A stretch of 64,000 nucleotides of DNA from Microbacterium paraoxydans (lineage in GTDB: Bacteria > Actinomycetota > Actinomycetes > Actinomycetales > Microbacteriaceae): positions 544,339 through 608,338 of the forward strand of contig NZ_JAGTUK010000003.1 of NCBI RefSeq assembly GCF_018224615.1. The letters are read 5' to 3'. A model generated the notes under the pieces. It was not told where the DNA came from and ran no database searches. It worked only from the letters and a program-made list of their open reading frames with translations. A program made the position numbers and the translations under genes. This document shows, one piece after another, positions 24,809-34,428 of this stretch. Each line of letters opens with the position of its first letter. The stretch's first letter is position 1.

Positions 24809-25950
24809 CACAGCACCACCCAGGGAGAGAGGAGGAAGTAGAGGCACAGCGCAGGGATGGTGGACGGCAGGATGCTGTCCAGCCGATCGAGCAGACCCCC
24901 GTGGCCAGGGAGCCAGGAACTCATGTCCTTGATGCCCAGATCCCGCTTGAGCATCGACTCGCCGAGGTCACCCAGCGTCGCGGACAGCAGGATCGCCGCC
25001 CCGAAGATGAGCCCGCCCCACCAGGGCAGGTCCAGCAGGAAGAGCGCGAGCAGCACACCGGCGACGAGCGAGGCGACGACAGCGCCGCCGAACCCCTCCC
25101 ACGTCTTCTTGGGGCTGATCCGCGGTGCCATCGGGTGACGGCCGAAAGCCAGACCCGCGGCATAGGCACCCGTGTCGGCGGCGACGGCGATCGCGATGAA
25201 GCTCAGCACCCACCACTGACCGCCCTCCTGCTCGAGGAGGATCAGCGCCACCCCGGCGAGAAACGGCACGTACACCTGGACGAACCCACCGATCACGGCG
25301 TCTGTGAGCACGTCGCCGTACGTGCGCCCGTCCTTGGCGACCATCTGCGCCACGAGGCGCCACACGATCACGAATGCGACGGAGACGAACAACATGACCC
25401 ACGACAGCCACGGCGCGGCGAAGTACGCACCGAGAACGAGGAACGTCGCAGCGATCAGTTGCGGAACGACGTCGACGCGACGTCCGGCAGCACGCAGTGC
25501 GCGAGACAACTCGTACACGCCGAGCAGAGCGGCCGCGAGGGCGAACGGGACGAACAGCGCCTTGATGAACAGCAACGATGCGAGCAGAGCGCCACCGAAG
25601 GCGAGGCCGATCACGATCGCCAGCATGAGGTCGCGGCCCGTGCGCTGCTTGATCCGCTCGTTGGCTTGATCGAACTGATCCCGCGCATGCGACACGTGGG
25701 TGCCGAACTCGTCACGAGCAGCGCGCCACTGCTCACGGATCGCGTTGTGATCCGCCGTGTCCAGACGCCGGGCGGGACCCGACGGCATGGTCGACTCAGG
25801 GAGCGGCGGGCGTGGCGGAACCGCCGCGACGTCGAACGCGGGGAAGGCTGCATCGGCGAGCGGGGCGCCGGCCTCGGGCAGGCCCTCTTCGCGCGCGTCA
25901 CGGCGCGTGAGCGGCTTGCCCTCCTCGGCGTCTCGCGTTTCGTCGGTCAT
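24808..25950 (-). CDS. cdsA: Phosphatidate cytidylyltransferase
   Basis: CdsA makes CDP-diacylglycerol from phosphatidate and CTP, the entry to phosphatidylglycerol, cardiolipin and phosphatidylinositol synthesis. It is 380 aa with a ~110-residue polar N-terminal extension, then about eight TM segments. The CDS signature (LKRDLGIKDMSSWLPGHGG, then LDRLDS) is near the C-terminus. It lies downstream of frr in the common actinobacterial order pyrH-frr-cdsA. Confidence 0.96.
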   Translation of the reverse strand: MTDETRDAEEGKPLTRRDAREEGLPEAGAPLADAAFPAFDVAAVPPRPPLPESTMPSGPARRLDTADHNAIREQWRAARDEFGTHVSHARDQFDQANERIKQRTGRDLMLAIVIGLAFGGALLASLLFIKALFVPFALAAALLGVYELSRALRAAGRRVDVVPQLIAATFLVLGAYFAAPWLSWVMLFVSVAFVIVWRLVAQMVAKDGRTYGDVLTDAVIGGFVQVYVPFLAGVALILLEQEGGQWWVLSFIAIAVAADTGAYAAGLAFGRHPMAPRISPKKTWEGFGGAVVASLVAGVLLALFLLDLPWWGGLIFGAAILLSATLGDLGESMLKRDLGIKDMSSWLPGHGGLLDRLDSILPSTIPALCLYFLLSPWVVL

Positions 25951-25956
25951 GCGGGC

Positions 25957-26511
25957 TTACACCTCGAGAAGTTCGGCCTCTTTGCGCTTGAGCGCGTCGT
26001 CGATGAGGTCGACGTGCTGACGCGTCAGCACGTCGAGCTCCTTCTCGCCCCGCGCGATCTCGTCCTCGCCGAGCTCCGTCTTGAGCGCGTCGAGCTCGTC
26101 CTTCGCCTTGCGCCGGATACCGCGGACGTGCACCTTCGCGTCCTCGGCCTTCGACTTCACGAGCTTCACGTACTCCTTGCGGCGTTCGGCCGTGAGCTCC
26201 GGCATGGTGACGCGCACCAGGTTGCCGTCGTTCGTCGGGTTCGCGCCCAGGTTCGGCATCTCACGGATCGCCTGCTCGATCGCCTTCAGCGCCGACTTGT
26301 CATACGGCGTGATGATCAGCGTGCGCGCCTCCTGATTGGCCAGAGAGGCCAGCTGCGCCAGCGGAGTCGGCGTGCCGTAGTAGTCGACCAGGACCTTCTG
26401 GAACAGCTGCGGGTTCGCGCGGCCCGTGCGCACCGTGGAGAAGTCCTCCTTGGCAGCCTCGACAGCCCGAGACATACGGGTGGTGGTTTCAGCGAGGACA
26501 TCCGCGATCAC
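25957..26511 (-). CDS. frr: Ribosome recycling factor
   Basis: RRF splits post-termination ribosomes together with EF-G. It is 184 aa, full length, with the typical [19 protein letters not shown] stretch and long helical C-terminus. It is followed 6 bp later by cdsA and preceded by pyrH (66-bp gap). Confidence 0.98.
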   Translation of the reverse strand: MIADVLAETTTRMSRAVEAAKEDFSTVRTGRANPQLFQKVLVDYYGTPTPLAQLASLANQEARTLIITPYDKSALKAIEQAIREMPNLGANPTNDGNLVRVTMPELTAERRKEYVKLVKSKAEDAKVHVRGIRRKAKDELDALKTELGEDEIARGEKELDVLTRQHVDLIDDALKRKEAELLEV

Positions 26512-26577
26512 GGTGACTCCTATCGTCGGGGTGTTCAGAAATTCTATCGGTCGAGCTCGCCCGAGCCGCGCAGGTGG

Positions 26578-27294
26578 TCAGGCGGTGACGAGCGTGCCGA
26601 TGGTCTCGCCCAGGAGCGCACGCGTGACGTTCCCGGCGGGTTCCATCCCGAAGACCCGCATGTCCATGTTGTTGTCCATGCAGAGGCTGAAGGCGGTCGA
26701 GTCGACAACCTTGAGGCCCTGCTGCAGCGCGTCGCGGTACGTCACCCGCTCGATGCGCTCAGCATCGGCGTGCTTGTTCGGGTCGGCGGTGTAGATCGCG
26801 TCGACACCGTTCTTGGCGACGAGCACCTCCTGCGCCCCGATCTCCAATGCCCGCTGCGCCGCGACCGTGTCGGTCGAGAAGTAAGGCAGCCCGGCGCCGG
26901 CGCCGAAGATCACGACGCGGCCCTTCTCCATGTGCCGCTCCGCGCGACGCGGGATGTACGGCTCCGCAACCTGCGTCATCGCGATGGCGGACTGCACGCG
27001 GGTGGCGGCCCCGGCCTGCTCGAGGAAGTCCTGCAGCGCGAGAGCGTTCATGACGGTGCCGAGCATGCCCATGTAGTCCGCGCGACCCCGGTCCATTCCG
27101 CGCTGGCTGAGCTCTGCTCCGCGGAAGAAGTTGCCACCGCCCACCACGACAGCGACCTCGACCCGGTCGACGGCTGCGGCGATCTCCCGCGCCATCTGGC
27201 TCACCACGTCGGGGTTGACCCCCAGCTGCCCGGCGCCGAAGGCCTCTCCGGAGAGCTTGAGCAGGACGCGGCGGCGTCCGGTGCGTTCAGTCAT
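26578..27294 (-). CDS. pyrH: Uridylate kinase (UMP kinase)
   Basis: It phosphorylates UMP to UDP in pyrimidine nucleotide synthesis. It is 238 aa of the amino-acid-kinase fold, with [11 protein letters not shown] near residues 8-18 and [11 protein letters not shown] near 52. ATG 27294 was chosen because GAGAGGA lies about eight bases upstream; a 22-residue longer reading has no support. It follows the tsf terminator hairpin, so it is expressed by read-through or its own promoter. Confidence 0.97.
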   Translation of the reverse strand: MTERTGRRRVLLKLSGEAFGAGQLGVNPDVVSQMAREIAAAVDRVEVAVVVGGGNFFRGAELSQRGMDRGRADYMGMLGTVMNALALQDFLEQAGAATRVQSAIAMTQVAEPYIPRRAERHMEKGRVVIFGAGAGLPYFSTDTVAAQRALEIGAQEVLVAKNGVDAIYTADPNKHADAERIERVTYRDALQQGLKVVDSTAFSLCMDNNMDMRVFGMEPAGNVTRALLGETIGTLVTA

Positions 27295-27343
27295 GGATGG
27301 TGTCCTCTCGTCCCGATTCAAGATAGTGCCTCGTGGGCATGAA

Positions 27344-27377
27344 GAAGGGGTCCGGATCATGCGATCCGAACCCCTTC
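27344..27377 (-). terminator. Terminator hairpin after tsf
   Basis: Two 15-base arms (27344-27358 and 27363-27377), complementary with one mismatch, enclose a four-base loop. On the minus strand the hairpin is followed by TTC and lies just after the tsf stop at 27385. Confidence 0.7.
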
Positions 27378-27384
27378 GACGGTG

Positions 27385-28212
27385 TTACGCGCCGACCTTG
27401 AAGCGCGCGAAGTCCGTCACGGTGATACCGGCGTCCTTCGCCACCTGGGCGACGGAGAGCTTGTTGTCCTTCGCGTAGTCCTGCTCGAGCAGGGCGACCT
27501 GCTTGATGAACGCCGCGACACGGCCCTCGACGATCTTCGGCAGGGCGGCCTCAGGCTTGCCCTCGTTGCGGGAGATCTCGGTGACGATCTCGCGCTCCTT
27601 CTCGACGGCCTCCGCCGGCACGTCCTCGCGGGACAGGTACGACGGGTTCGCGAACGAGATGTGCTGGGCGATGCTGCGGGCGGTCGCCGCGTCGTCACCC
27701 GTGTAGGCGACGACGACGCCGATCTGCGGCGGGAGGTCCTTGCTCGTGCGGTGCAGGTAGACCTCGACGTTGTCGCCGGTCACCGTGCGCACGCGACGGA
27801 GCTCGACCTTCTCGCCGATGATCGCAGCCTCCTCCGAGATGAGCTGCTCGACGGTCTTGTCGCCGGCCTGAGCGGCCAGCGCTGCCTCGACGGAGTCCGC
27901 CTTGACAGCGGCGACCGCGTCGGCGACCTTGTCGGCCAGCGCGATGAATCGGTCGTTCTTCGCGACGAAGTCGGTCTCGCAGGCGAGCTCGATGAGCGTC
28001 ACGGCGCCGTCCTGCTCGCGGGCGACGACGAGCCCCTCGCTGGTCGAGCGGTCAGCGCGCTTCGCGTTGCCCTTGGCACCCTTGAGACGCAGGATCTCGG
28101 TGGCCTTCTCGACGTCGCCGTCGGCCTCCTCGAGCGCCTTCTTGGTGTCGACCATTCCCGTGCCGAGCTGCTCACGCAGCGCCTTGAGGTCGGCGATGGT
28201 GAAGTTGGCCAT
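27385..28212 (-). CDS. tsf: Translation elongation factor Ts
   Basis: EF-Ts exchanges GDP for GTP on EF-Tu. It is 275 aa from ATG 28212 with the usual N-terminal UBA-like domain ([21 protein letters not shown]), the signature [13 protein letters not shown] near residue 77, and the C-terminal dimerisation region. The longer frame upstream is rpsB spacer read in-frame. It lies 43 bp downstream of rpsB, with which it forms the classic operon. Confidence 0.98.
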   Translation of the reverse strand: MANFTIADLKALREQLGTGMVDTKKALEEADGDVEKATEILRLKGAKGNAKRADRSTSEGLVVAREQDGAVTLIELACETDFVAKNDRFIALADKVADAVAAVKADSVEAALAAQAGDKTVEQLISEEAAIIGEKVELRRVRTVTGDNVEVYLHRTSKDLPPQIGVVVAYTGDDAATARSIAQHISFANPSYLSREDVPAEAVEKEREIVTEISRNEGKPEAALPKIVEGRVAAFIKQVALLEQDYAKDNKLSVAQVAKDAGITVTDFARFKVGA

Positions 28213-28255
28213 GTGTGGTGGCTCCTTGCTTCGTGATGTATGTGTGAACGAGGGA

Positions 28256-29197
28256 TTACTTGTTGTCTGCAGCCTCGGCAGCGGCGACCTCAGCGGTCTC
28301 CTCGCCGGAAGCGGCGGCGATCGCCTCGTCGTGCGCCTCGGCACCGGCCTCATCGGCGGCGGTGGCGTCAGCAGCGGGCGTCTCGACGACAGCAGCCTCG
28401 TCGGCGGCGGTGACCACCTCGGCGGCGTCGGCCGACTCCTGGACCGGAGCCTCAAGAAGCTCCTTCTCCCACTCAGCCAGCGGCTCGGCGTCGCCCGACT
28501 CGGGGTTGTGCTTCTGCTGCAGGCCCTCGGCCGCGGCGTCGGCGATGATGCGAGTGAGCAGCGAGACCGAGCGGATCGCGTCGTCGTTGCCGGGGATCGG
28601 ATACTGGAAGTCGTCCGGGTCAGCGTTGGTGTCGAGGATTCCGATCACCGGGATGCCCAGCTTCTTGGCCTCGTCGATGGCGAGGTGCTCACGCTTGGCG
28701 TCGACGACCCAGAGGGCGGACGGCGTCTTGGTGAGGTTGCGGATACCGCCGAGCGACTTGTGGAGCTTGTCGAGCTCGCGCTTCTTGAGGAGCAGCTCCT
28801 TCTTCGTGAAGCCCGATGCGGCAGGGTTCTCGTAGTCGAGCTCCTCGAGCTCCTTCATGCGGGCGAGACGCTTCGCGATGGTGGAGAAGTTGGTGAGGAG
28901 GCCGCCGAGCCAGCGCTGGTTCACGAACGGCTGGCCGACGCGGGTGGCCTGCTCGGCGAGGATCTCCTGCGCCTGCTTCTTGGTGCCGACGAACAGGATG
29001 GTGCCGCCGTGGGCGACCGTCTCCTTGACGAAGTCGTACGCCTTGTCGATGTAGCCGAGCGACTGCTGGAGGTCGATGATGTGGATGCCGCTGCGCTCCG
29101 TGAGGATGAAGCGCTTGACCTTCGGGTTCCACCGACGCGTCTGGTGTCCGAAGTGCACGCCGCTGTCGAGCAGCTGGCGGATGGTGACCACAGCCAT
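28256..29197 (-). CDS. rpsB: 30S ribosomal protein S2
   Basis: 313 aa. The core S2 domain (residues ~1-235) has [19 protein letters not shown] and the WLGGLLTN segment. The last ~75 residues are an Ala/Glu/Asp-rich acidic tail, longer than in E. coli S2 but usual in related Actinobacteria. A good Shine-Dalgarno (GGAGACG) precedes the ATG. The long upstream region contains hairpins. Confidence 0.98.
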   Translation of the reverse strand: MAVVTIRQLLDSGVHFGHQTRRWNPKVKRFILTERSGIHIIDLQQSLGYIDKAYDFVKETVAHGGTILFVGTKKQAQEILAEQATRVGQPFVNQRWLGGLLTNFSTIAKRLARMKELEELDYENPAASGFTKKELLLKKRELDKLHKSLGGIRNLTKTPSALWVVDAKREHLAIDEAKKLGIPVIGILDTNADPDDFQYPIPGNDDAIRSVSLLTRIIADAAAEGLQQKHNPESGDAEPLAEWEKELLEAPVQESADAAEVVTAADEAAVVETPAADATAADEAGAEAHDEAIAAASGEETAEVAAAEAADNK

Positions 29198-29503
29198 GGT
29201 CGTCTCCTGGTTCTGGCGCAGTGCTGCGCCGTTGAGGTTGATTACGCCGACCGGTTGATCGGACGCCCTGGTGCCCGGCTCACGCCCACCTGCTCGGAAG
29301 CAGGACCTGCGGGAATGGATGCCACGAGAGAATCGCTGTGGGCACGCGTAGTCACCCCGAGATCGAGGTGCTCACCCAGCATACAGGATCAGAGCGGTCC
29401 ACTCGGCACTGCACAATCGGCGCTCACCGCCGTTTCTCCCCCGTCAGCGCGGCCCGCCCGGAACAGCCCGGAATGCCTGAGTTGTCGCTACCAGACTCGC
29501 CCC
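29198..29503 (-). promoter_or_regulatory. rpsB upstream/leader region (306-bp gap)
   Basis: There is no ORF I can support here. On the minus strand it should hold the rpsB promoter and leader. TATGCT (29378-29383) is a possible -10 without a clear -35. Two perfect hairpins fall within the inferred leader: CCTGCT-CGGA-AGCAGG at 29289-29304, and a 7-bp inverted repeat GGCGCAG/CTGCGCC at 29215-29230 just ahead of the ribosome-binding site. These could be an S2 autoregulatory structure, but that is inference. The rightmost part carries the promoter of the M23-like gene on the other strand. Confidence 0.35.
29492..29497 (+). promoter_or_regulatory. -10 element for leaderless M23-like gene
   Basis: CAGACT is followed by CGCCCC and the GTG at 29504. 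The same hexamer and spacing occur before the GCS2 ligase gene at 41211. Confidence 0.45.
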
Positions 29504-30133
29504 GTGACCTCAGTGCGCCGATCGTTCCTCCTCGTCGTCAGCCTCATGGCTGCCGCGGTTTCCGTGGCCACGGGCGCCGCGGTTGAGACGAGGGCTTCCA
29601 TCCTGCTCGCCACACCATCGCGCGTCTCCGCGGTCGACAGAACGCCGACGCTGTCACTCGCCGCACTCGCACCGGTGTCACCCGTAGCGACGCCACCTCG
29701 TCGAGCACTTCCTTCCGCCACCGCGTGGCGCTGGCCCGTCGCCGGCGCGCGAACCGTCGTCGCACGCTTCCGGGCGCCTGCGAAACCCTATGGCCCTGGG
29801 CACCGCGGGATCGACATCGCGGCACCGCCCGAGACCTCGGTCCTGGCTCCAGCCGATGGCGTGGTCGCCTTCCGCGGCATCGTGGTCGATCGCCCCGTGC
29901 TGACCATCACGCACAGCGACGGTCTGGTGACGACCTTCGAGCCGCTGGACTCCTCGCTCTCACCGGGCGATCACGTGACGCGCGGCCAGGAGGTCGGAAG
30001 GGTGGCTCATGGCGGCCACGCACCCGACGGAACGGTGCACCTCGGCGTTCGGCTGGACGGGATGTACATCGATCCGTTGACCTTGTTCGGAGAGGCCCGC
30101 CGCGCTGTGCTGCTCCCCTGCTGCCGCGCGTGA
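29504..30133 (+). CDS. Secreted M23 (LytM-like) protein with altered active site
   Basis: 209 aa from GTG 29504. Residues ~5-27 are a signal peptide, followed by an Ala/Pro/Ser-rich stretch. A LytM/M23 beta domain (~75-195) begins WRWPVAG. The zinc ligands His100 and Asp104 (GHRGID) and His179 are present. The usual HxH motif reads TVH, so the first, catalytic His is replaced by Thr177. The protein may be a divisome-type LytM regulator rather than an active endopeptidase. It is divergent from rpsB and convergent with xerC. Confidence 0.85.
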   Translation: MTSVRRSFLLVVSLMAAAVSVATGAAVETRASILLATPSRVSAVDRTPTLSLAALAPVSPVATPPRRALPSATAWRWPVAGARTVVARFRAPAKPYGPGHRGIDIAAPPETSVLAPADGVVAFRGIVVDRPVLTITHSDGLVTTFEPLDSSLSPGDHVTRGQEVGRVAHGGHAPDGTVHLGVRLDGMYIDPLTLFGEARRAVLLPCCRA

Positions 30134-30215
30134 CAAGACGGAACCCGCGTTCGAACGATGTGGGGTCGGTGGCGTATCGCGACAGGTCGGGGACGAGGGT
30201 TGGTCCGGGCTCCGG

Positions 30216-30233
30216 CGGCCGGGGCCCCGGCCG
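30216..30233. terminator. GC palindrome between M23-like gene and xerC
   Basis: A perfect 18-bp palindrome (CGGCC, GGGGCCCC, GGCCG) lies immediately beyond the xerC stop and 82 bp after the M23 stop. It has no loop and no T-run, so a terminator function is tentative. Confidence 0.35.
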
Positions 30234-30235
30234 GG

Positions 30236-31138
30236 TCAGGCGCGGGGGTGGGCAAGCCGGTACGTCGCCGTCAGCCGCTCGGCCGAGACGTGGGTGTAGA
30301 TCTGGGTGGTCCCGAGGCTCGCGTGGCCCAGGATCTCCTGCACGGCTCTGAGGTCTGCACCGCCGTCGAGCAGGTGAGTCGCGGCAGTGTGACGGAGTGC
30401 GTGCGGGCCGATCGTCTCGGCACCCACGATCGGGGCCAACGCGCTGGCCACCAGGCTGTATACCGCCCGAGGTCCCATCCGCGCACCGCGTGCCCCGAGG
30501 AAAAACGCCGAGCCCGCACTCGTCGCCCGTGCGAGGAGCGTCGGACGGGCGCGGGTCAGGTAGGCGCCGACGGCGTCTGCGGCCGGCGTGCCGAACGGCA
30601 CCACACGTTCCTTCGCCCCCTTGCCGAGAACACGCACTGTCGCGCGCTCGAGGTCGACGTCATCGACATCGAGGCCGCACAGCTCGGAGACGCGGATGCC
30701 TGCACCGTAGAGGAGTTCCAGGATCGCGTGATCACGGAGCGCCACCGGGTCTCCGTCGCGTGCGGCCGCCCGATACGAGTCGAGCAGTTGCGTCATCGCA
30801 TCCTTCGACGCCACCGTCGGAAGGGTTTTCGCGCGCTTCGGGGCGATCAGGCGGACGCTCGGGTCGGTGGTGATCAACTCGCGCTCGCGCGCCCAGCCGA
30901 AGAACGACCGAGCGGCGGCCGCTCGCCGTGCCAGGGTGGACCTGGCGTCTCCACGCTGCGTCGCCTGCCACAGCCACTCCCGCAGTGTCTCCAGATCGAC
31001 GTCGGTGAGCGACCCGATGCCCACAGTCGAACCGAGATCCCTCAGGTCGGCTCGATAGGCGCGGACGGTCGCCGGAGACAGCCGACGCACCTTCTCCAGG
31101 TGGTCGGTGAAGGCCTCCACCGCGACCGCGTAATCCAC
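30236..31138 (-). CDS. xerC: Tyrosine recombinase XerC
   Basis: XerC resolves chromosome dimers at dif together with XerD. 300 aa from GTG 31138. The N-terminal SAM-like domain reads FTDHLEKVRRLSPATVRAYRADL. Catalytic residues: Arg in YGAGIRVSEL (~168), HALRH (~247), His in LGHASLGTTQ (~272) and Tyr281 in IYTHV. The start is supported by CAAGCT six bases upstream. Its place after dprA in a chromosomal housekeeping run argues against a phage integrase. Confidence 0.93.
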   Translation of the reverse strand: MDYAVAVEAFTDHLEKVRRLSPATVRAYRADLRDLGSTVGIGSLTDVDLETLREWLWQATQRGDARSTLARRAAAARSFFGWARERELITTDPSVRLIAPKRAKTLPTVASKDAMTQLLDSYRAAARDGDPVALRDHAILELLYGAGIRVSELCGLDVDDVDLERATVRVLGKGAKERVVPFGTPAADAVGAYLTRARPTLLARATSAGSAFFLGARGARMGPRAVYSLVASALAPIVGAETIGPHALRHTAATHLLDGGADLRAVQEILGHASLGTTQIYTHVSAERLTATYRLAHPRA

Positions 31139-31144
31139 TTCTCC

Positions 31145-31150
31145 AGCTTG
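31145..31150 (-). promoter_or_regulatory. -10 element for leaderless xerC
   Basis: CAAGCT (minus strand) is followed by GGAGAA and the xerC GTG. The GGAG itself is too close to the start to act as a Shine-Dalgarno. Confidence 0.4.
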
Positions 31151-31215
31151 CCCGCATCCACCGCGAGTTCTCCGCGCCCCGCCGTGGCACCACCATGACG
31201 CCGACTCTCCGGGCC

Positions 31216-32394
31216 TCAGCGGCGCCGCCACCCCCGATCGTCGCGGACCACTCTCCCTTCCACATCGAGAAGACCCAAGATGGCTCTCACTCGATCGGTG
31301 CGCATTCCCGACCGTTCGGCGAGGTCGTTCATCGTTCGCGAGGACCTCGCACTCATCGAATCGAGAAGGCGAGCTCGGTCGCCCTCGAGCGCCACGGGCT
31401 CCCCCGCCGGACCGTCGACACAGCCCACGAGTTCCCTCACCTCGGCCGCAGACGTCACGCAGGTCGCCCCATACTCGCGCAGGAGGCGATGGCATCCCGC
31501 CGACGACGCCGAGGTCACTGGCCCGGGCACGGCCCCGAGCGGACGCCCGAGGGCCGCCGCATGACCGGCCGTGTTCAGCGAGCCGCTGCGCCATCCGGCC
31601 TCGACAACCACCGTGGCCTGTCCCAATGCGGCGATGAGTCGGTTCCGTGCGAGAAATCGCCACTTGGTCGGCGCCGCCCCGCATGGCGGCTCACTGACGA
31701 CCGCGCCGTGTGCGACGATCCGGTCCAGCAGATCGTGGTGCCCCGCCGGGTAGGGTCGATCCACTCCCCCGGCGAGGAAGGCAATGGTCGCCCCGCCCAC
31801 ACCGAGGGCCGCGCGGTGAGCTGCTCCGTCGATGCCGTACGCGCCTCCCGAAACGATCGTCGCTCCGGTCATCGCGAGGTCACCCGACAGCTCGGATGCA
31901 ACGCGTTCGCCGTAACCGCTGGCGGCGCGTGCACCGACCACCGCGATCTGGGGTCGTGCGACCAGAAGCTCGCTACGCCCTCGCACCCACAGCGCCACTG
32001 GTGCCTGTGTGCCGAGGTCGGAAAGTTGCTCCGGCCAGTCGTCATCGCCTGGTATCACGAGCTTGGCCTGCGCCGATAGCGCTGCTCTGAGCGCCCGGCC
32101 GACCGCCGCAGAAGACGCTCGAGGACGCCATCGGCGCCGCGCCTCGTCAAGGGTTCGGACGGCTCCCTGGCTCCGCAGTTCGGGTGTGGCGGGAGCGCGC
32201 GAATCAAACGCATAGCGCAGTCCTCCGATCGCCCCGAACTCCTGGATGAGCACTCCGGCGACCGCGTCGCCCGGTTCGGCGAGGATCGTCCAGGCGGCTC
32301 GCGCGAGAGCCTCCTCGACGCTCTCGGAGCGCTCACCGCGGAGACGTCGCGCAACAGAACGGATGGCATCGTCGGCAAGAAGGTCGTCGATCAC
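31216..32394 (-). CDS. dprA: DNA-processing protein DprA/Smf
   Basis: DprA loads RecA on incoming single-stranded DNA during transformation and is widespread also in species not known to be competent. 392 aa from GTG 32394, which overlaps the comM stop (GTGA). The Rossmann-like DNA-processing domain includes AVVGARAASGYG (~170), GGAYGIDGAAHRAAL (~200) and RPYPAGH (~232). A C-terminal winged-helix domain (~325-390) follows. It is in the run yraN-comM-dprA. Confidence 0.95.
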   Translation of the reverse strand: MIDDLLADDAIRSVARRLRGERSESVEEALARAAWTILAEPGDAVAGVLIQEFGAIGGLRYAFDSRAPATPELRSQGAVRTLDEARRRWRPRASSAAVGRALRAALSAQAKLVIPGDDDWPEQLSDLGTQAPVALWVRGRSELLVARPQIAVVGARAASGYGERVASELSGDLAMTGATIVSGGAYGIDGAAHRAALGVGGATIAFLAGGVDRPYPAGHHDLLDRIVAHGAVVSEPPCGAAPTKWRFLARNRLIAALGQATVVVEAGWRSGSLNTAGHAAALGRPLGAVPGPVTSASSAGCHRLLREYGATCVTSAAEVRELVGCVDGPAGEPVALEGDRARLLDSMSARSSRTMNDLAERSGMRTDRVRAILGLLDVEGRVVRDDRGWRRR

Positions 32395-33920
32395 GCCGCC
32401 GCCCTTCCGCGAAGATGCAGGGCACGGCCGATCTCCTCTTCGCCAGGGCGCTCGCGTCCCGCGAGATCGGCCATGGTCCACGCCACCCGGAGGACACGGT
32501 CGTAGCCGCGTAGCGTCAGCGCACCGCGTTCGAGAGCGCGGTCGAGAGTCGCCCGGTCACTCGCGGCAACTTGGAACGGCACCCGCCGAAGGACAGCGCC
32601 CGGAATCTCGGCGTTCTTCTGCCAGGGCGTGCCGCGCCAGCGAGCTGCCGAGCGCTCCCTGGCTGCGCAGACTCGCTGTGCGGCTATCCTCGTCGTCACC
32701 TGTGCCTGCTCGTGCGCGATCGCCCTGGACGCCGAGACCCTCGTGAGTCCGAGATCGATGTCGACCCGGTCCCGCAAAGGCCCGGAGATTCGGGCGGCGT
32801 AGCGCCGCACCGCACTCGGCGGGCAGGTGCACTCTGCGCTCCGCACGCCGAAGTTCCCGCAGGGACACGGGTTGGTCGCGAGCACCAGCTGAAACCGGGC
32901 CGGAAACCGAGCCGTGAAACCCGCGCGGTGCACGTCGACGAACCCTGATTCCAGCGGCTGCCGCAGTGCATCGAGTGCGACGCGGGAGAACTCCGCGGCT
33001 TCGTCCAGGAAGAGCACGCCTCGATGTGCTCGAGCCACCGCCCCTGGCCTCGCCGAACGCGAGCCCCCGCCCACCAGCGCTGTCGCGGAGGCCGTGTGAT
33101 GAGGCGCTTCCAGGGGCGGTCGAGCATCCAGTGAGGTGACGGACTCGCCGCTGAGCGACCGGATCGATGCCACTTCGAGCGCCTGTTCCTCATCCAGCGG
33201 CGGCAGAATCCCGGGCAAGCGTGATGCCAGCATGGACTTCCCCGCACCCGGCGGGCCGCTGAGAAGCATGTGATGGCCCCCGGCGGCGGCGACGATCAGC
33301 GCCTCTACCGCCTCCTCCTGCCCGATGACATCGCCGAGCTCGAGATCGTCCCGACTCATGAGTGCGGAGGCGGGAGGGTAGACCGGCTCGACATCGGCGA
33401 CCTCCACGTCGGCCCCGTGCCAACCGGCCACCTCGGCGAGACAGGCGGCGGATCGTACCGACACCCCCGGGACCAGGCGCGCCTCAGCCTCGTTGCCACG
33501 AGGCACGATGACCTGCGTGAAGCCCGCGCGCACCGCGGCGAACAGGGCCGGGAGAACGCCCAGCACCGGGCGGATCCTCCCGTCGAGCCCCAGCTCGCCC
33601 AGATGAACAGTGCTGCGCACGCCGCGCCGGTCGAGTGTGCCGCCTGCGGCGAGGCTGGAGACCGCGATCGCGAGGTCGAACGCGGAGCCGTGCTTCGGCA
33701 GGCTGGCCGGCGACAGATTCACCGTGAGGCGACGGCGGGGAAGGTCGAGCCCGGAGTTCTGGCACGCGTTGTGCACGCGCTGCACGGCTTCACCCAGGGA
33801 CTTGTCCGGAAGGCCGATGATGCGGAACTCGGGCGTCTGGTTGGACAGGTCGGCTTCCACCTCGACGACATGTCCTGCCGCACCGTTGAGTGCGACGGAC
33901 CACGTACGCGCGGTGCTCAC
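32391..33920 (-). CDS. comM: YifB/ComM family Mg-chelatase-like AAA ATPase
   Basis: ComM-type helicases promote branch migration during integration of transforming DNA. 509 aa from GTG 33920. An N-terminal Lon-protease-like domain (~1-170) is followed by Walker A GPPGAGKSMLASRLPG (~218) and Walker B VLFLDEAAEF (~300). The Mg-chelatase C-terminal domain contains a four-Cys cluster (NPCPCGNFG...CTCPP). Both ends overlap neighbours by 4 bases (GTGA). Confidence 0.95.
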   Translation of the reverse strand: MSTARTWSVALNGAAGHVVEVEADLSNQTPEFRIIGLPDKSLGEAVQRVHNACQNSGLDLPRRRLTVNLSPASLPKHGSAFDLAIAVSSLAAGGTLDRRGVRSTVHLGELGLDGRIRPVLGVLPALFAAVRAGFTQVIVPRGNEAEARLVPGVSVRSAACLAEVAGWHGADVEVADVEPVYPPASALMSRDDLELGDVIGQEEAVEALIVAAAGGHHMLLSGPPGAGKSMLASRLPGILPPLDEEQALEVASIRSLSGESVTSLDARPPLEAPHHTASATALVGGGSRSARPGAVARAHRGVLFLDEAAEFSRVALDALRQPLESGFVDVHRAGFTARFPARFQLVLATNPCPCGNFGVRSAECTCPPSAVRRYAARISGPLRDRVDIDLGLTRVSASRAIAHEQAQVTTRIAAQRVCAARERSAARWRGTPWQKNAEIPGAVLRRVPFQVAASDRATLDRALERGALTLRGYDRVLRVAWTMADLAGRERPGEEEIGRALHLRGRAAA

Positions 33921-34279
33921 GCGATGTCCTCGAGATGTTCGATGTCGCCATGTGCCGTATCCGGCCCCGTGATGCCGATGGCCTCGACTCGCAGCATCCG
34001 ACCGCGCGCCAGCTCGGCGTGATCCGAGCGCCATGCGTGGGCCAGCTGCCAGAGCCGACGCCGCTTCCGCGCATCGATCGCCTCGAGAGGGTGACCGAAT
34101 GCAGGGCTTCGACGGGTCTTCACCTCGACGACGGAAATCCACCCGTCCCGCTGCGCCACGATGTCGATCTCGCCCTGCGCACACCGCCAGTTCCGGTCGA
34201 GAATGGTGTATCCGCGACTCGTGAGGTACTCCGCCGCCCGCTGCTCTCCCGCTCGTCCGAGCTCATCTTTCGCTGCCAT
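33917..34279 (-). CDS. UPF0102 family protein YraN (endonuclease-like fold)
   Basis: It is 120 aa. The restriction-endonuclease-like core is visible as GEIDIVAQRDGWISVVEVKTRRS, with Asp and the E-x-K pair in canonical positions. The molecular function of the family is not settled. Its position before comM and dprA links it to DNA uptake or processing. Overlaps comM by 4 bases. Confidence 0.93.
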   Translation of the reverse strand: MAAKDELGRAGEQRAAEYLTSRGYTILDRNWRCAQGEIDIVAQRDGWISVVEVKTRRSPAFGHPLEAIDARKRRRLWQLAHAWRSDHAELARGRMLRVEAIGITGPDTAHGDIEHLEDIA

Positions 34280-34428
34280 GCGGACAGGATCGCTCGGCGG
34301 ACGTGCGATCCGGAGCCCGTGCGGTCCATGTGCTCCGGAACGGCGGAGATCGGCCGCATGCAGCCAGCCTGTGCAGAACGGGCCAGAGTGCCCCGCGGGC
34401 GGGTCGTCACCCAGTCCGCTGCGTCAGC

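Noticed and set aside
27902..29503. Long plus-strand extension of the M23-like gene
   Set aside because: It is antisense to tsf and rpsB. The signal peptide begins at GTG 29504, which has a -10 element at the right distance.
30236..31138. Tyrosine recombinase as a sign of a prophage or integrative element
   Set aside because: The sequence and position match chromosomal XerC, and no phage genes, tRNA or att repeats are nearby.
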